DNA of 57,944 nucleotides from Tieghemiomyces parasiticus. Taxonomy: Eukaryota > Kickxellomycota > Dimargaritomycetes > Dimargaritales > Dimargaritaceae. The notes under the pieces are model-generated. The model saw only the letters and a program-made list of their open reading frames with translations. It ran no database searches and was not told the origin of the DNA. The translations under genes were made by a program, and so were the position numbers. The stretch lies in assembly GCA_027575765.1 (NCBI GenBank), contig JANBPT010000196.1:1-57944 (forward strand), given 5' to 3'. Shown here piece after piece: positions 11,576 to 22,764 of the stretch (position 1 is its first letter; each line of letters begins with the position of its first letter).

Positions 11576-12858
11576 ATGTTCTACGTTATCGGCCTCGGCC
11601 TTGCTGACGAGAGGGACATCACCGTCAAGGGCCTGGAGACCGTACGGCGGTGCGAGCGCGTCTATCTGGAAGCGTACACCAGTATTCTCATGGTTGAGAC
11701 CGAGCGACTCGTAAGTAGACGGAGGACTTCAGACCCGTCACCAAGGAGTCAGGAATCGTTTTAACCGACCATGCTCTGTCGTGGTAGGATCAGCACAACC
11801 TGGTTTGGTTCTTCATTTATTTGGTTTGCCAGGCAGTCGCGGAAGAAAGCTATCGTGCCGACTTTAGACGCCTGGCGTTTCGTTGCTTGGCCTTCCACCA
11901 CCACCTCGACCCTGCTGACGCATCGTCTATCGCGCCATATAAGGCACCATCTGTCTACCTACTCCCTTCCTTGCGGTCCAATATGTAGGAAAAGTTTTAC
12001 GAGCGGTCTGTTATTACCGCCGACCGTGAAATGGTCGAGACATCGAGCGACGAGATCCTCAAGGACGCCGATAAGGTCGACGTTGCCTTCCTGGTCGTCG
12101 GCGATCCGTTCGGGTAAGTGTATTACCCAACGTGCCCCAATTACCCCTTCAAATAATGAGCAAGAACAGGGGCTACCGAACTATATGAGCGCTAAATCCT
12201 ACCGCCTCTCAATGGTCCAACTGTTTTTCTCTTCCCCCCTCCTCGCGCCCTCGCCCCGTTCAGTGCCACCACTCACACCGATCTTGTGCTGCGGGCGCGC
12301 GAATTAGGCATTCCGGTCGAGGTTATCCACAACGCCTCCATCATGAATGCAGCGGGGTGCTGTGGGGTCCAGCTCTACAACTTTGGCCAGACCGTATCCA
12401 TCGTATTCTTTCACGATAACTGGCGCCCGGACAGCTTTTACGAGCGGATCCGCGAAAACCGGTCCATCGGTCTGCATACCCTGTGCCTACTGGACATCAA
12501 GGTTAAGGAGCAGTCCTGGGAAAACATGGCCCGCGGCCGCAAGATTTACGAACCCCCGCGCTACATGACCGTTAACCAGTGCGTGGACCAGTTGCTTGAG
12601 GTTGAGGAGAAGCGCGGGGAAAAGGTATACACCGAGGAAACCCTGGCCGTGGGCATTGCCCGCGTGGGGTCCGCCACCCAACTCGTCCGCGCTGGTACCC
12701 TCGCCCAGCTTCGCGAGGTCGATTTTGGCGCCCCGTTGCACTCCCTCGTCCTCCTCGGGTCACGGTTACACTACCTTGAATTCGACATGCTTCGCCAGAA
12801 CGCTGTTGACCTTGAAAAACTCAATGAAGTCATCGCCCGGGATTTCCCCGAGAAATAG
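11576..12858 (+). CDS. DPH5: diphthine methyl ester synthase (DPH5)
   Basis: This is the cytosolic S-adenosylmethionine-dependent methyltransferase that methylates the modified histidine of elongation factor 2, the second stage of diphthamide synthesis. Three exons are 11576-11710, 11989-12113 and 12264-12858, with junction phases 0 and 2, and encode 284 residues (yeast Dph5 has 300). The tetrapyrrole-methylase fold is clear. The amino end reads [20 protein letters not shown]. Exon 2 carries [17 protein letters not shown], the SAM-binding loop, completed by ATTHTDL across the next junction. Exon 3 has [19 protein letters not shown], then [18 protein letters not shown] and [13 protein letters not shown]. 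These blocks are diagnostic. All introns open with GTAAGT. Nothing appears truncated. Confidence 0.96.
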
Positions 12859-13343
12859 GTTTGACCTATGACTAGGCCCCGGCACTTCGTTAGTTATACC
12901 CACCTGCGGCTAGTGGTCACCTACCTTCGAATAAAACGCATACCGAGTATATCACCAACCGCTAATCGTACTCGTTTGGATCAGGTACCACCTGGCAGCG
13001 TCGTTTTTTTTGCACAATAGTCCTCAGGTACGCGGCTAGAAGGTAGCCTTGCTCCACCCATGGTGTCAGTGTCCGAAACCTAGGTCACTATCTTCATACG
13101 GACCAACCCTTACCCTCCTCCCAGGGCCACAATCTAGGGTGAGACCGGTGGGGCCATCGGGCCCGGCAACGTTCAGAGCAAGTGGGGGCGCCACAACCCT
13201 CCATCCGACCTATTTTTCCGACCTATTGGTCCACTATTTCGTTGTAGACCCGAGTTGTTCCCCTTCAGTGGATGTTCGTCTGTTCTAAGGCAACGATAGT
13301 TGTATCTGTTTACTTCCTTCCATATTTTTTCCACGTCGCTTTA
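12859..13343. other. intergenic region
   Basis: No gene-like frame is seen. It contains the DPH5 3' side and the upstream flank of the first 7TM gene. An in-frame upstream ATG at 13272 would lengthen that protein by 24 residues. Confidence 0.4.
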
Positions 13344-14372
13344 ATGATTTACTACAGCCGGTTGCTCGCCGGTCTCCTTGGTGGTACGCTGGCCGTAACC
13401 CTCGGCAACCTAGCCACATTTTTCACACCAGTGTTCCCTCGGTCCAAACCCCCACGGTCGGTACATTATCTTTATCTCTACACCCAGGTCGCTGCTACCG
13501 TGGCTGTCCTGGTTGACCTCGTTCCTCGTCTCGTCGCCCCCCACGGCGGCTGCCTACGTACCACAGCGGGCCTCACCTGGTTCAACCTCCAGTCCGCCAA
13601 GTTGGCGAACTTCGCCACCCTGTACCGTCACTTGACCACTGTCGAACGGCGACCGCTCCTGGTGCACGCCTGGGCCAGGTGCATCGCGCTCGGTTTAGGG
13701 TGTCTCTACGCCATCATATTGGTCGTGCAAACGGTCATTGCCCGCAGCGCGTTCAGCCGCGAATTCGCCCTGTGTGCCCCCGTGCAGGAGTATGTATCCA
13801 CCACTTTCGCTGTGGCAATTGAAACCTTCTCCACGATTCTCTGCTTAGGCCTTGCCCTTTGTCCAGCGCAATTATCCAGCCCGTGGTCACGCCAAGCACC
13901 GTCATCCAACGGGAGGTCTGGCGAGGACCTCGAATCGATTGAAGTTTTACCGGAGGTATTTCCTGCGACCGAGAAAATGTCGGCCGATCTGGCCAATGAC
14001 GGGGTGCCGGAGCCTCCTAGCGTGCCGCCCTTTCCAACTACGCACGACTACATACAAAATCATGCGGATCAAGCGTCGAACCAGATCGATTCAGAAGCCG
14101 TCCACGGTGCCGGATGTGTACTGCGACCTAGCTCGGTGATTACCCGGCCGGACGAGGCGGATCTAAAACCCAGGGCTACCCCGCCATGGCCAGGTTTCCT
14201 AGGTGCAGACCCGTTACGGTGGTCGCGTCTCTATTCCATTATCTACGCAGGGCCGGTTATAGTTCTACTCATCCTCTACTTTGTACGTTTAACCGTGCAC
14301 GTCGATCTCCTGGTACCTTGGTTTACACTAGTGATTGAACTGAGCTGGACCAGCCACTTACTCGCCATATAA
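13344..14372 (+). CDS. orphan multi-pass (7TM-like) membrane protein A
   Basis: An uninterrupted frame of 342 residues of no family I recognise. I chose the ATG at 13344 (MIYYSRLLAGLLGG) because the preceding in-frame codons read like leader. A start at 13272 would add 24 hydrophobic residues. Hydrophobic segments occur around LLAGLLGGTLAVTLGNLATF, HYLYLYTQVAATVAVLVDLV, the GLTWFNLQSAKLANFATLY region, LGLGCLYAIILVVQTVI and VSTTFAVAIETFSTILCLGL. There follows a hydrophilic loop of about 120 residues, then YSIIYAGPVIVLLILYFV and LLVPWFTLVIELSWTSHLLA at the extreme carboxyl end. That is five helices, a long polar loop and two helices, as in a 7TM receptor with a large third cytoplasmic loop and almost no tail. 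The next gene has the same plan. A receptor role is inference; a channel or transporter is possible. Confidence 0.6.
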   Translation: MIYYSRLLAGLLGGTLAVTLGNLATFFTPVFPRSKPPRSVHYLYLYTQVAATVAVLVDLVPRLVAPHGGCLRTTAGLTWFNLQSAKLANFATLYRHLTTVERRPLLVHAWARCIALGLGCLYAIILVVQTVIARSAFSREFALCAPVQEYVSTTFAVAIETFSTILCLGLALCPAQLSSPWSRQAPSSNGRSGEDLESIEVLPEVFPATEKMSADLANDGVPEPPSVPPFPTTHDYIQNHADQASNQIDSEAVHGAGCVLRPSSVITRPDEADLKPRATPPWPGFLGADPLRWSRLYSIIYAGPVIVLLILYFVRLTVHVDLLVPWFTLVIELSWTSHLLAI

Positions 14373-14862
14373 ACATATGTATCCAGAAGCCGGAAAAAAT
14401 AATACAAGTCGGTGAAGTGACGCGGTTGGTCGGCTGACAATGGTTATTGAAGGTTGGCTACAAACTGACCAGATACCAAGGGCCAATGTGAGACCGCGGG
14501 ACCGAACGAGGGTTTTGGTAGCAAGTGAAACCGGAGAGTCATTGGCCTCCGGGTTCCGTTCGAGCTCTATGCTGGGAACCCGGCCTGTACTGCGTGGTCC
14601 TCACTATCAGCTCAGCGCTATCCCTCTTCAGGTAATAGTCAATGATCTGAACGTTCGAGTTGAAAACGTTCTGATAATTTTAATATACTGGCATGCCATT
14701 CACCCCATTTTTCCACAGTACCCTACACCATATTCCCTTTCCGTTCGTAGTCATTCTCCGACTTGGCCATCCCCTGAGGGGCAGCGTCGCACGCCACCAT
14801 CCCAACCATCTCCCTCCAACTGCCTTTTTTTACCACGCTCTTCCTCACTGACCGGACGCACC
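14373..14862. other. intergenic spacer between the two 7TM-like genes
   Basis: The frame of the downstream gene stays open from 14440, but the residues before 14863 are leader-like (Pro, Ser, Thr and Arg rich). I read this as promoter and 5' leader. The last 140 bases are C-rich, as in front of other genes in the window. Confidence 0.4.
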
Positions 14863-15765
14863 ATGACACGCATGTTCGGCGAAATCCACACCTGTGCCGT
14901 TACGGTGACCTTCACCGTGGCCCTGGTCAACCTGCGCCGCCTCGCCGACTATCGCCCGACTCGGGGCTTACTCCGATACTTGTACATACAGCAGGTTCTG
15001 ACCCTCGTCTTAGTCGCAGTGCCGTGTGCCGTGGTAATCGGGCTTCAAGTCAGTCAATACTACTGGCTATGTCATATCCAGGCCGCCGTACTCGCTTGCC
15101 TCTATCTAGCCAGCACGTTGAACCGCGGTTTCATAGCGGCGCTGAGGGAGCGGGCCATCTCTACTGACGACTCGCCTGGATCCAATTCCACGTCTGATGA
15201 GGCCCTCGCGGCGACCTCGTACGCTTTCCGCTTGAGACTCTGTACATGGTGGCAGGTTTGCCCCTGCTCCGTCCTGCTATTGGGGCTATCGATAGCCTAC
15301 TTGGCCTCCGGCGTCACTGCCTGCGTCCTCAGCCCCTCCGTGCCTCATTCGATATTACACGGCTGCTCAGTCGATTGGAACCGGCCCGCATTACTCACCG
15401 TCAGCGCTCTAGGTGTCACTATTGACTCGGTCCTATTGGTGTTAGCACTGCGGCGCCTGAGATTCAGGACGACGGAGGTAATCAGATCCTCCGGAGTCGT
15501 GTCAGAGTCTGTCGGTGACGAAGGACCAACTATAGTATCCTCAACGCCACCTGTTACCCATACTACCACACCAGCCATGGCCACCATGCCCGCTCTTGCA
15601 CATACTGTATCGCTGCTCAGTGGCGTCCTTATGATGACTAAGTTCACTGACTATTACGCCGACCTTGTCCTGTACCTCAACCTGGCTGTGCAACTACACC
15701 TGTCAACCGATCTGCTCCTAGCTGACAAGTCCATAGTGGTGCGGACTAATCTGAAAAGACTGTGA
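14863..15765 (+). CDS. orphan multi-pass (7TM-like) membrane protein B
   Basis: An intact intronless frame of 300 residues from MTRMFGEIHTCAV. The start was chosen at the ATG after a C-rich leader (context CACCATGAC). Hydrophobic segments lie near IHTCAVTVTFTVALVNL, GLLRYLYIQQVLTLVLVAV, LCHIQAAVLACLYLASTL, CSVLLLGLSIAYLASGVTAC and LLTVSALGVTIDSVLLVLAL. After a polar loop of about 40 residues come a sixth and seventh near HTVSLLSGVLMMTKF and LVLYLNLAVQLHLSTDLLL. The order of helices, the aromatic LRYLYI/VHYLYLY motif at helix 2 and the short tail match the preceding gene, so the pair may be a diverged tandem duplication. Primary identity is too low to be sure by eye. No G-protein-coupled-receptor signature is obvious. 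Function is unknown. Confidence 0.6.
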   Translation: MTRMFGEIHTCAVTVTFTVALVNLRRLADYRPTRGLLRYLYIQQVLTLVLVAVPCAVVIGLQVSQYYWLCHIQAAVLACLYLASTLNRGFIAALRERAISTDDSPGSNSTSDEALAATSYAFRLRLCTWWQVCPCSVLLLGLSIAYLASGVTACVLSPSVPHSILHGCSVDWNRPALLTVSALGVTIDSVLLVLALRRLRFRTTEVIRSSGVVSESVGDEGPTIVSSTPPVTHTTTPAMATMPALAHTVSLLSGVLMMTKFTDYYADLVLYLNLAVQLHLSTDLLLADKSIVVRTNLKRL

Positions 15766-16976
15766 TTGTCAATGGCGGAGTTGCTCCTGCCTCGTCTCCT
15801 GAATGACCGTGGAGCCAGTACATACCCTAACCTTTTCCTGCCCCTAGCTTTCTGTACAGCGCATAGCGTCATCAGGACCTTGGCCATAACCAGGCCCGTC
15901 TTAACGAGGGGGAAGGTGGAAGCGGTGCCCCCCTATGCAAGCCGCTCGAGCCTAGTAGGGGCGCCGCTTTCCTCTTTAATAATGAACGTTGATACTTGAT
16001 GTGCTAGGCTTGATCAGCAGTTACGACCTGCTCCCAAGGGAAAACACGCTGAAATCAGGTAGCCACCGTAGTTCATCGAATGTTTACGGGTCCGTTACAA
16101 CTATCCATTCCCTGGTACTCTAGACCGACACAGTCCTCGTCGCTCCTGCCAACCAGACTACGCCTTAACGCCCGCATTGGTCACCCGGACGACATCAGTA
16201 CGAATATAGCTGTCCGGGCCAATTCGCTGTACCCGGGCGGGGAGTTGAACGGCAATATTAAGTACCCGGAGCCAAGCCTGTGTATTCTGTCCCTCGCTAG
16301 CCACACGTACATACACACTCTCTGTTTTCCCCTTTCCATGTCGGTTTAGATAATACCTCCTGCACCTGACCATTCAGCTCATAGGCCACCATTCTTTATC
16401 CCGTCCCCTTTTACACACCCAGCAGTGAATGCTGGGCAACTGGTGGGCTTCCCTGGGCCGTCCTTGCAGTCCTACCTCCCTGTTCGACCGCCTCCGAAAA
16501 CACTTCGCCCCCCCCACCCCGTACACATTCTTCAACTGCAACGGCCGGCTGCCTAAATTCATTCTGCCTTGAGTATGAGGTCGAAGCCCTCCCCCCAGTC
16601 TGCATATTGGGTGTCGGCCTCAGTGTATCGATAGCGATGTATATAACGGAGTAGCTTCGGCGCCACGTCCCACTGGCATCGAGCATCGTTATTAGTCATT
16701 TTACAACCCATCAGGCTGGAACCTTCGGCTGTCCACAAAGCCGTCTGCGCCTTTTTGCCGTTTACGAAGACTTGGCCCGCTCTAGCCCGAAGCAAACAGG
16801 TAAGCATCCAATGCATAATTCTCAATGTCCGTAAGCTGCTGGACTAGCAGGCCCATTGGTCTATAACCGGGCGGGTTCCTCGTCCAGCACCTCCCGTACG
16901 CTTTGTATTCAAGTTTACTATCTTATGTTTTAACCTTTATTTACCCTTGTTGTCCTCCAATCATCAGTTCTGTGTT
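15766..16976. other. intergenic region
   Basis: It has no convincing gene. A minus-strand open frame (16559-16825, 88 codons) reads like protein in places but has no partner exon or family match. The right end is the promoter side of the secreted beta-barrel gene. Confidence 0.4.
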
Positions 16977-17512
16977 ATGAATCTGAAGACGTTCCTGGCC
17001 ACCGTGTTTGTGGTAGCGCCGTGGCTGGCCACGACACATGCCACGAATGCGACGGTATACAGCGGCCAGGCTACCTGGTACAAGCCTGGGCTGGGGGCTT
17101 GCGAGGCGACCCACAACGAAAATGACTTAATTGCGGCGATGGTAAGTCATCGGGAATGCGTCTCACTATTGATCCATGCTTGTTCGTCACACCTGAAGGT
17201 TTTTTTTGGAACTACTGCATCGCCTCATTGACTTTAAATCAAATTCTAATTCTCGTCCCACACCTCACCTCCCGGTTTCTTACCTAATTGTCTATGTAGA
17301 ACTCCCCCCAATTCAACAAGACTCAGTGCGGGCAATGCGCTGAGGTGAAAACCACGCTTGGATCGACGACGAAGGTAAAGGTTGTCGACATGTGCCCGGA
17401 GTGTAGCCACGGATGCCTGGATCTGAGCCCTGCAGCCTTCAAACAACTTGGTGGGTTAGGAGGTCTCGGCCTCGGCAGGGTTCCTATCTCGTGGACCTGG
17501 GTTCCTTGCTAG
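16977..17512 (+). CDS. secreted RlpA/expansin-like double-psi beta-barrel protein
   Basis: Two exons (16977-17141 and 17300-17512, phase 0, donor ATG|GTAAGT, acceptor TATGTAG) encode 125 residues. Residues 1-22 form a signal peptide (MNLKTFLATVFVVAPWLATT then a HA cleavage-type end), so the product is secreted. The mature part is a compact double-psi beta-barrel of the fungal RlpA-like/barwin-related type. It has the motifs GQATWYKPGLGACEATHNEN near the start, CGQCAEV, then KVKVVDMCPECSHGCLDLSP, AAFKQLGG and a terminal ISWTWVPC. The spaced cysteines fit disulfide-stabilised wall-associated proteins. Members of this family often bind or loosen cell-wall polysaccharide, but most small fungal ones have no proven enzyme activity. 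It is shorter than plant expansins, which carry a second binding domain absent here. Confidence 0.88.
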
Positions 17513-19908
17513 ATGTCGTCATCATCGGCTTCTATTTTGTGCGCCCGACCCCGCGTGCACCGGCCTCCACCAAGCCCCTCAATCTGGCCTCACTACCACT
17601 TGCAATGAATAAAACGTCACCAAATGATATTCCGTACAGTGAGGTAGACGACGGAGAATATTTCGAGATGGATGTCAGTCAGCTCTCTCATTTCTTGTTC
17701 CCGCAAGTTCCTCGCAGGGGGGGGGGTACCCAGTAGCTAGACTTCTAATGTTACTTCATGCTAGGATTTCCCACTGATTAATGCGGGGCTACAGCTTTGC
17801 ACCAAACTCAGGTAGGACGCGCAGAAAATGGTGGGATTAGAGATAGGACGGCAAGAAACGGATGGAGTGTGAAGCATTGCGGATACTAGCACCAGAACAA
17901 TCTACTAAACCACACTCTATAGGGTCAATGGTGCATGGGTTCGTCGACCTTGGCAAGGTGGTTTCAAAATGGCCAAGACTGCTCCAGGACCCATTAGGCG
18001 AACGAAGCAAATTAGTGCTCGGATGGTCGGAGTAAGCCTCAAGGATAGGTTCGTCAGCCATCAGTAACTATGACATCTGCCCTGGGATATGTGTGTCGTG
18101 GGTAATCCTGCAGCGGAATTCGTCGGCACTAACGGCTAGGATAATCGAATACACATGCAATCCCTGCTTGTGTCAATCCTAAAATATCTCCTAATGGTGT
18201 CACTGTGTACGGTCGCCATCGATCTCGCGGGAATCAATTAATCGACGACTCTCAGAGCCGATAGTAGATTGGGCGTATGATGGGGTATCAGAAAAGCCGA
18301 ACTAACAACTCTTTATTGGGCTCTTCCTCGCTAGCCATCTTTAACCTATTGATTCTAGACGCTTGGGCCAACCGGCTACTATCCTCCCAGCCAAACAACT
18401 GCAGTACAGCCACGGCGGCTTCTCCCTTTCCCCGGGTTGATAATTGGGCCCCCGTTGCAATACGTTAAACCCTTCTCCCCGTCGTCGATCGACCTGCTCT
18501 CCATCTCAAAGCTGTCAGCCCACTGCCAATATTCCCTCCACAGCACAGATGATTGACCACTGTCGCTCATCGATATCCGCTTCTTCACTTCTCTTCTTAA
18601 TCAACTGTCCATCGTCAACCATGATTGCCAATTCCGTCACTCGATCACCGAACAGCGGCAAGATGTTTGAATTCTTGGTAGTAGTGGCTAGTATAAGTGT
18701 GTCCGTATACAAAATGGTAAGAGCAGTAGTCCTCGCAAAATGCAGTGAGGAGTGGAGTAAAACCGATCCCCATGGACGAGCTGGGGCTGATAGAGGGAAA
18801 TGGGTACAGTTGTCGGAAACACGATAAAGGGCAGGTTGGGTGGTGAGGCGATAGGGGAGATGGGGAGGGCGATGCTTGGCTTGAAAAATATAAATTACTA
18901 ATGTGGAGTGGATCCGGGACCTGATGAGGCAATCCCGCAAAAGGGGGCCTGGGTGGTTGTCGGTGGAGGGGGATAATAGGAGAAACGGGGGGGAGGGCCA
19001 GGGCCCTGCGCCGCCCACAGGAGTAAAAGCGAAGCCAAGAAATATATATAGGCCGCTATCCTAGACTCCCTTGTCCGTTTAGTCGACCTCTCCATTTTAC
19101 TACTTCTATAGCGTCCGGCTGCACTTACCCTCGGTCCTTTCTCCATAGACTTTTACTTCCTTCCAGCGAACTTGATGCACGCGTTCAACCTCAACTATTG
19201 TCTTTAATGTTAACGTCGACTTGCGTAAGCCTTTCGCTAACGCCCGCGCCACTTATTCTTTCTATTCCCTACCCCCATCCTCAATCGGCTCACTGGTGAA
19301 CCGCCCCACCTTTCTGTGTGTTTTGGCCATTGTTTCCCAGTCCCCGTATTTCTGATATCCTTTACTATCCTGACACACGACTCCGCTCCGGCTTGGTGCT
19401 AACCCTCTTACTTTAGCGTTGCAGTCCAGCTAGCGTGGCCTGGCAACTATAGTCTGCCTCGACACTGTCTGCGAAGTTACACCTTGAAGGGCTGGCCGAC
19501 AAGTACGCGCCAAGACCCAGTCTCCGATCCGCAGCTTTTTGCGAACGAGCTCCGTCGATGAGGGCGGGATCCGCCCAAACTCTCACGAGCCTGCTTCCCA
19601 ACCCACACAATTCCGCCTACCACTGCGCAGGCCGCCTTCGCCGTTGACGCGCACAATTGCCGATCGATATATCTGTATTCCCCTCTCCAAGGTACCCTTC
19701 GCATCATTCTTTTACATCCCAGCTATTAATGCTCGGCACCTCACCTTCTTTGACCTTATCGTTGTCCTATAGTGCTTGCTTTTTTTGCTGTTTTGTTTTA
19801 CCCCTTCGAACGTTCACCCATTGATTTATTATTCCCTTCTAATTTTCTACCCTCCCTTACGTCCTGCACGGCCACCCTTGTTCGTATTCACTACCGTTCT
19901 TTTCTGCA
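17513..19908. other. long intergenic region
   Basis: No recognised gene is present. The best candidate is a tiny two-exon frame at 18621-18829 with a hydrophobic core (MFEFLVVVASISVSVYKM), treated under findings. The 600 bases before 19909 are pyrimidine-rich and AT-moderate, typical of the leader and promoter of the GPCR gene. Confidence 0.4.
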
Positions 19909-22665
19909 ATGATTGATACGACATTTCTAGTACGCGTCGCGGCCGGCTTTAGCATTGCTGGTTGCATCGCCGTCTTTTACGACCTCTGGTCCCAGCGGTC
20001 ACCACGTTCACAGTCCCTCTGGTACACATTTTTACTATGTCTCCTCGACTTGGGCGACGCCGGAACCAAATTCGCCGCCCGGCAAGCTCTGGACGGAGAC
20101 CAAACATCGAGCGCCATGGTCGTCATCGATGGCAACCTTACGCACACAACCACCGACATTAATGCCAGTCCGGCGTCGTTTGCCTGCCAACTCCAGGGGT
20201 TTATTATCCAATGGATGACATTGGCCGCCGCACTTGCCTCGTCCCTGGTGGCCCTCAATTTGGCCGCTGCGTTCTTGCTGGATCACCAGCGGTCAGTTAT
20301 CCAGCGCCGGCAAAAGTTCCTACTGTGTTCATTCTTGCTCACATCTTTCACCGTGGCCATGTTGCCTATCGCAGTTCGCGGTTCCGGCGGTTCCATCGCG
20401 TACGGTGATGGTGACTTATGGTAAGTTATAAGATCCCTGCTCGTAATGCGCTGTAAATCTAAATCGCGTCGGCGGTCTGCGGTTCATGGGGACGGTCGTA
20501 CATCTCTACTCTCAGCACTTCTCCAGTCGCTGCATTGGCCCTCGATTTGGGCTCCTGGGGAAGCCAGAGGACGAGAGAGGGTGCGGACAGCGAAAAATGA
20601 ACATTCCAGCGCCGACAGTGTGATTAGATTAAGTTGGGCGCTCACAGCGATCAATCCTAGGGCGGCCGTTGGTAAATCCGGGGTCTAACGGGTGCAGTAG
20701 GCGGGGCCCCGGTTGGGTTCGGACGACCCATCCCCTCCTCTCTTTCCGCCCGCTCTTTCTCTACCGTACCCTGGTCTTCTGGGGCATCCCGTCCTATTTG
20801 ATTCATTTGCCTTTGCCACCCTTACTTTTGAGTCACTTAAGCTGCGTTGTATGAGATACACCCAGCGAACGGCAACCCGGCGTAAGATGACCTTGGCGGA
20901 AGTGATACAGACAGTAGCGCCCACCTATACACTGAATATCATTGTATAAGGGTACCTTACATGCCCTCGCCTCACCAATCCCCACCTGACCTGTCCATAC
21001 ACCCGTTTTTAAATAATCCGTCAACTGATACTAACGCGTCGCTCCTGTCCATCCCTGATCAACGCCACCCCCTCCTCCCCGACCCTTACCCATGCTCACC
21101 GCTTCTGCTGGCCACATCATTCTTTTTTTTTTTCAAAAAAAAAAAGGTGCTGGATTGCTGAGGACCAGACCATCCTGCGGGTGATTCTCTGGCTGGGGCC
21201 GATCTCCCTCCTGGGCCTGTTCAATATCACAGTATTTGTCCTGGTGGCCTACATAATCCGGCGGACCATCCGGCGTAAGTACGCCGCCTTTACTGCCAAC
21301 CAGCACCAGCGGCTAGCCAAGTACCACTCTCTCTACCTCCGGACCATCACCATCCAAGCACTCCTGTTGAGCCTGGCCTGGGGCCCCACTCTAGTCGCCC
21401 GGTACTATCAGCTAGCTACCGACGGGGCCATGCCTTACTCGATGGCTGCTGCCCTGGCCGTCCTATCTCCTCTGCGGGGCTTCCTTCACGCCCTTGCTTA
21501 CTTTGGACAGGCCTTTCTCAACCGACCATGGCGACGCACGGGAGTCAATCCGCCAATTAAAGGGGAAGAGTACCGGCAGCGTAAGGCTGAGCATGGCCAC
21601 TTCTTTTCACCTGCGAATCTCCTGAGTCGCACCAACGTGCCCGACGGAACCATCGAGCTGATTCACGCCGACCCACACCTCCCCCAACTCCTCTCCAGCG
21701 AGTACAGCCAGGGATCCAGCACTCATGGCACTATCCCATCCCCGCGACCCTTCCTGGAACCGCGAAGCCATTCCGAAGTCGGATCGCGGCTCGATATTGT
21801 ATCGAGTTGGATGTACAAAGAATTGAGCGTCAACGAAAGCCGCAGCCGGCCGTCCTGGAACCCTGTAGCTCCCTACGATCGACCGGCTTCGGCCCCACTC
21901 ACGGCCTCGCCCCTTTCCCCGCCCCGGCCACCCCACTGCCGAATGTCTGTAAGTGCCTCCGCGATATCCACCGCCGCCACCAAGCGCGGTACATGGGATG
22001 TCCCGCGGTGCCGGGATCTATTGGGCCGCTTAAGTGCCGTCGATCCGGCCCGGACCCCATCGACGACACCGCCGCCACCTGTCCCGAGAGGCCCCACGGC
22101 CTCCTTACCACCCAACGCCACCCGTCAGACCTCGCAAGTCCTCCGGCGCTACCTTGACAACCCACATGCCATGTCGACCCCGTTCCTCCCGCCACCACCT
22201 CCGCCGCGGCGGCATCAGCACTACCAACGATCCGGAACGACCGATTTGTCACCACCCCCGACCCTTCCGACAATGCCTACCGACCTAAATTTAGATCAGA
22301 CTTTTACAACCGGCGATCGGTTAGTAGACCAACTGGCTAGCGCGCTCCATGGCACCCTGCGGATTCCGTCTAGCCCTACCACGGCTGTTTGCTCCTTACG
22401 CTACTCCCACCTTCCGCCCCCGCCCCCACTGCCCTTTGCGTTTGGGCCCGCCACCTTGCCATCCAACCGGCAGATAACCTCTTTTCGCGACAGCTCGCAA
22501 CGGGTGCACCAATCGATCCAGATGCACAGATACAATTTCGACAAGTGGGATCCTGCGTCGTTTTATTCATTCTTGGATTTCGGCCAGAATCCTAAACTCT
22601 CCCTATATCGGTTCGGACCCAAAAATCGGCGCAACGGCGGACAGTTCCAAGGGTCAATAATATAA
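19909..22665 (+). CDS. cAMP-receptor-like G-protein-coupled receptor with long proline-rich tail
   Basis: Exons are 19909-20420 and 21147-22665, joined in phase 2 to give 676 residues. The intron is unusually long for this window (726 bases) and opens with GTAAGT. The junction restores the block GDGDLWCWIAEDQTILRV, which is typical of the second extracellular loop of cAMP-receptor-like (Dictyostelium Crl/fungal Git3-superfamily) GPCRs. Seven helices follow in order at roughly residues 7-26, 36-56, 95-122, 136-156, 180-205, 228-250 and 258-288. Cysteine 93, before helix 3, and Cys172 in the loop would form the usual disulfide. Two N-glycosylation sites (NLT and NAS) lie in the first extracellular loop. 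The cytosolic tail (about 290-676) has no fold signature. It carries proline runs such as PPPPPPRR, many SP motifs and a basic aromatic carboxyl end. Ligand unknown; a role in nutrient or pheromone-like sensing is inference. Confidence 0.82.
21121..21146 (+). repeat. T-run/A-run inverted repeat at intron 3' end
   Basis: A run of T with one C is followed at once by C and eleven A, ending in AAG at the predicted acceptor of the GPCR intron. The two homopolymers can pair with each other. It replaces the usual polypyrimidine tract and puts A residues, not pyrimidines, directly before the splice site, which is unusual. Confidence 0.6.
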
Positions 22666-22764
22666 AGTATATAAATCAATGAAGCCGATGGTAATGAAAC
22701 GTTGCGCCCGATACTACATTATTGTTTGCAAACGAGCATGCGCCATGCAATGATGGATATCACG

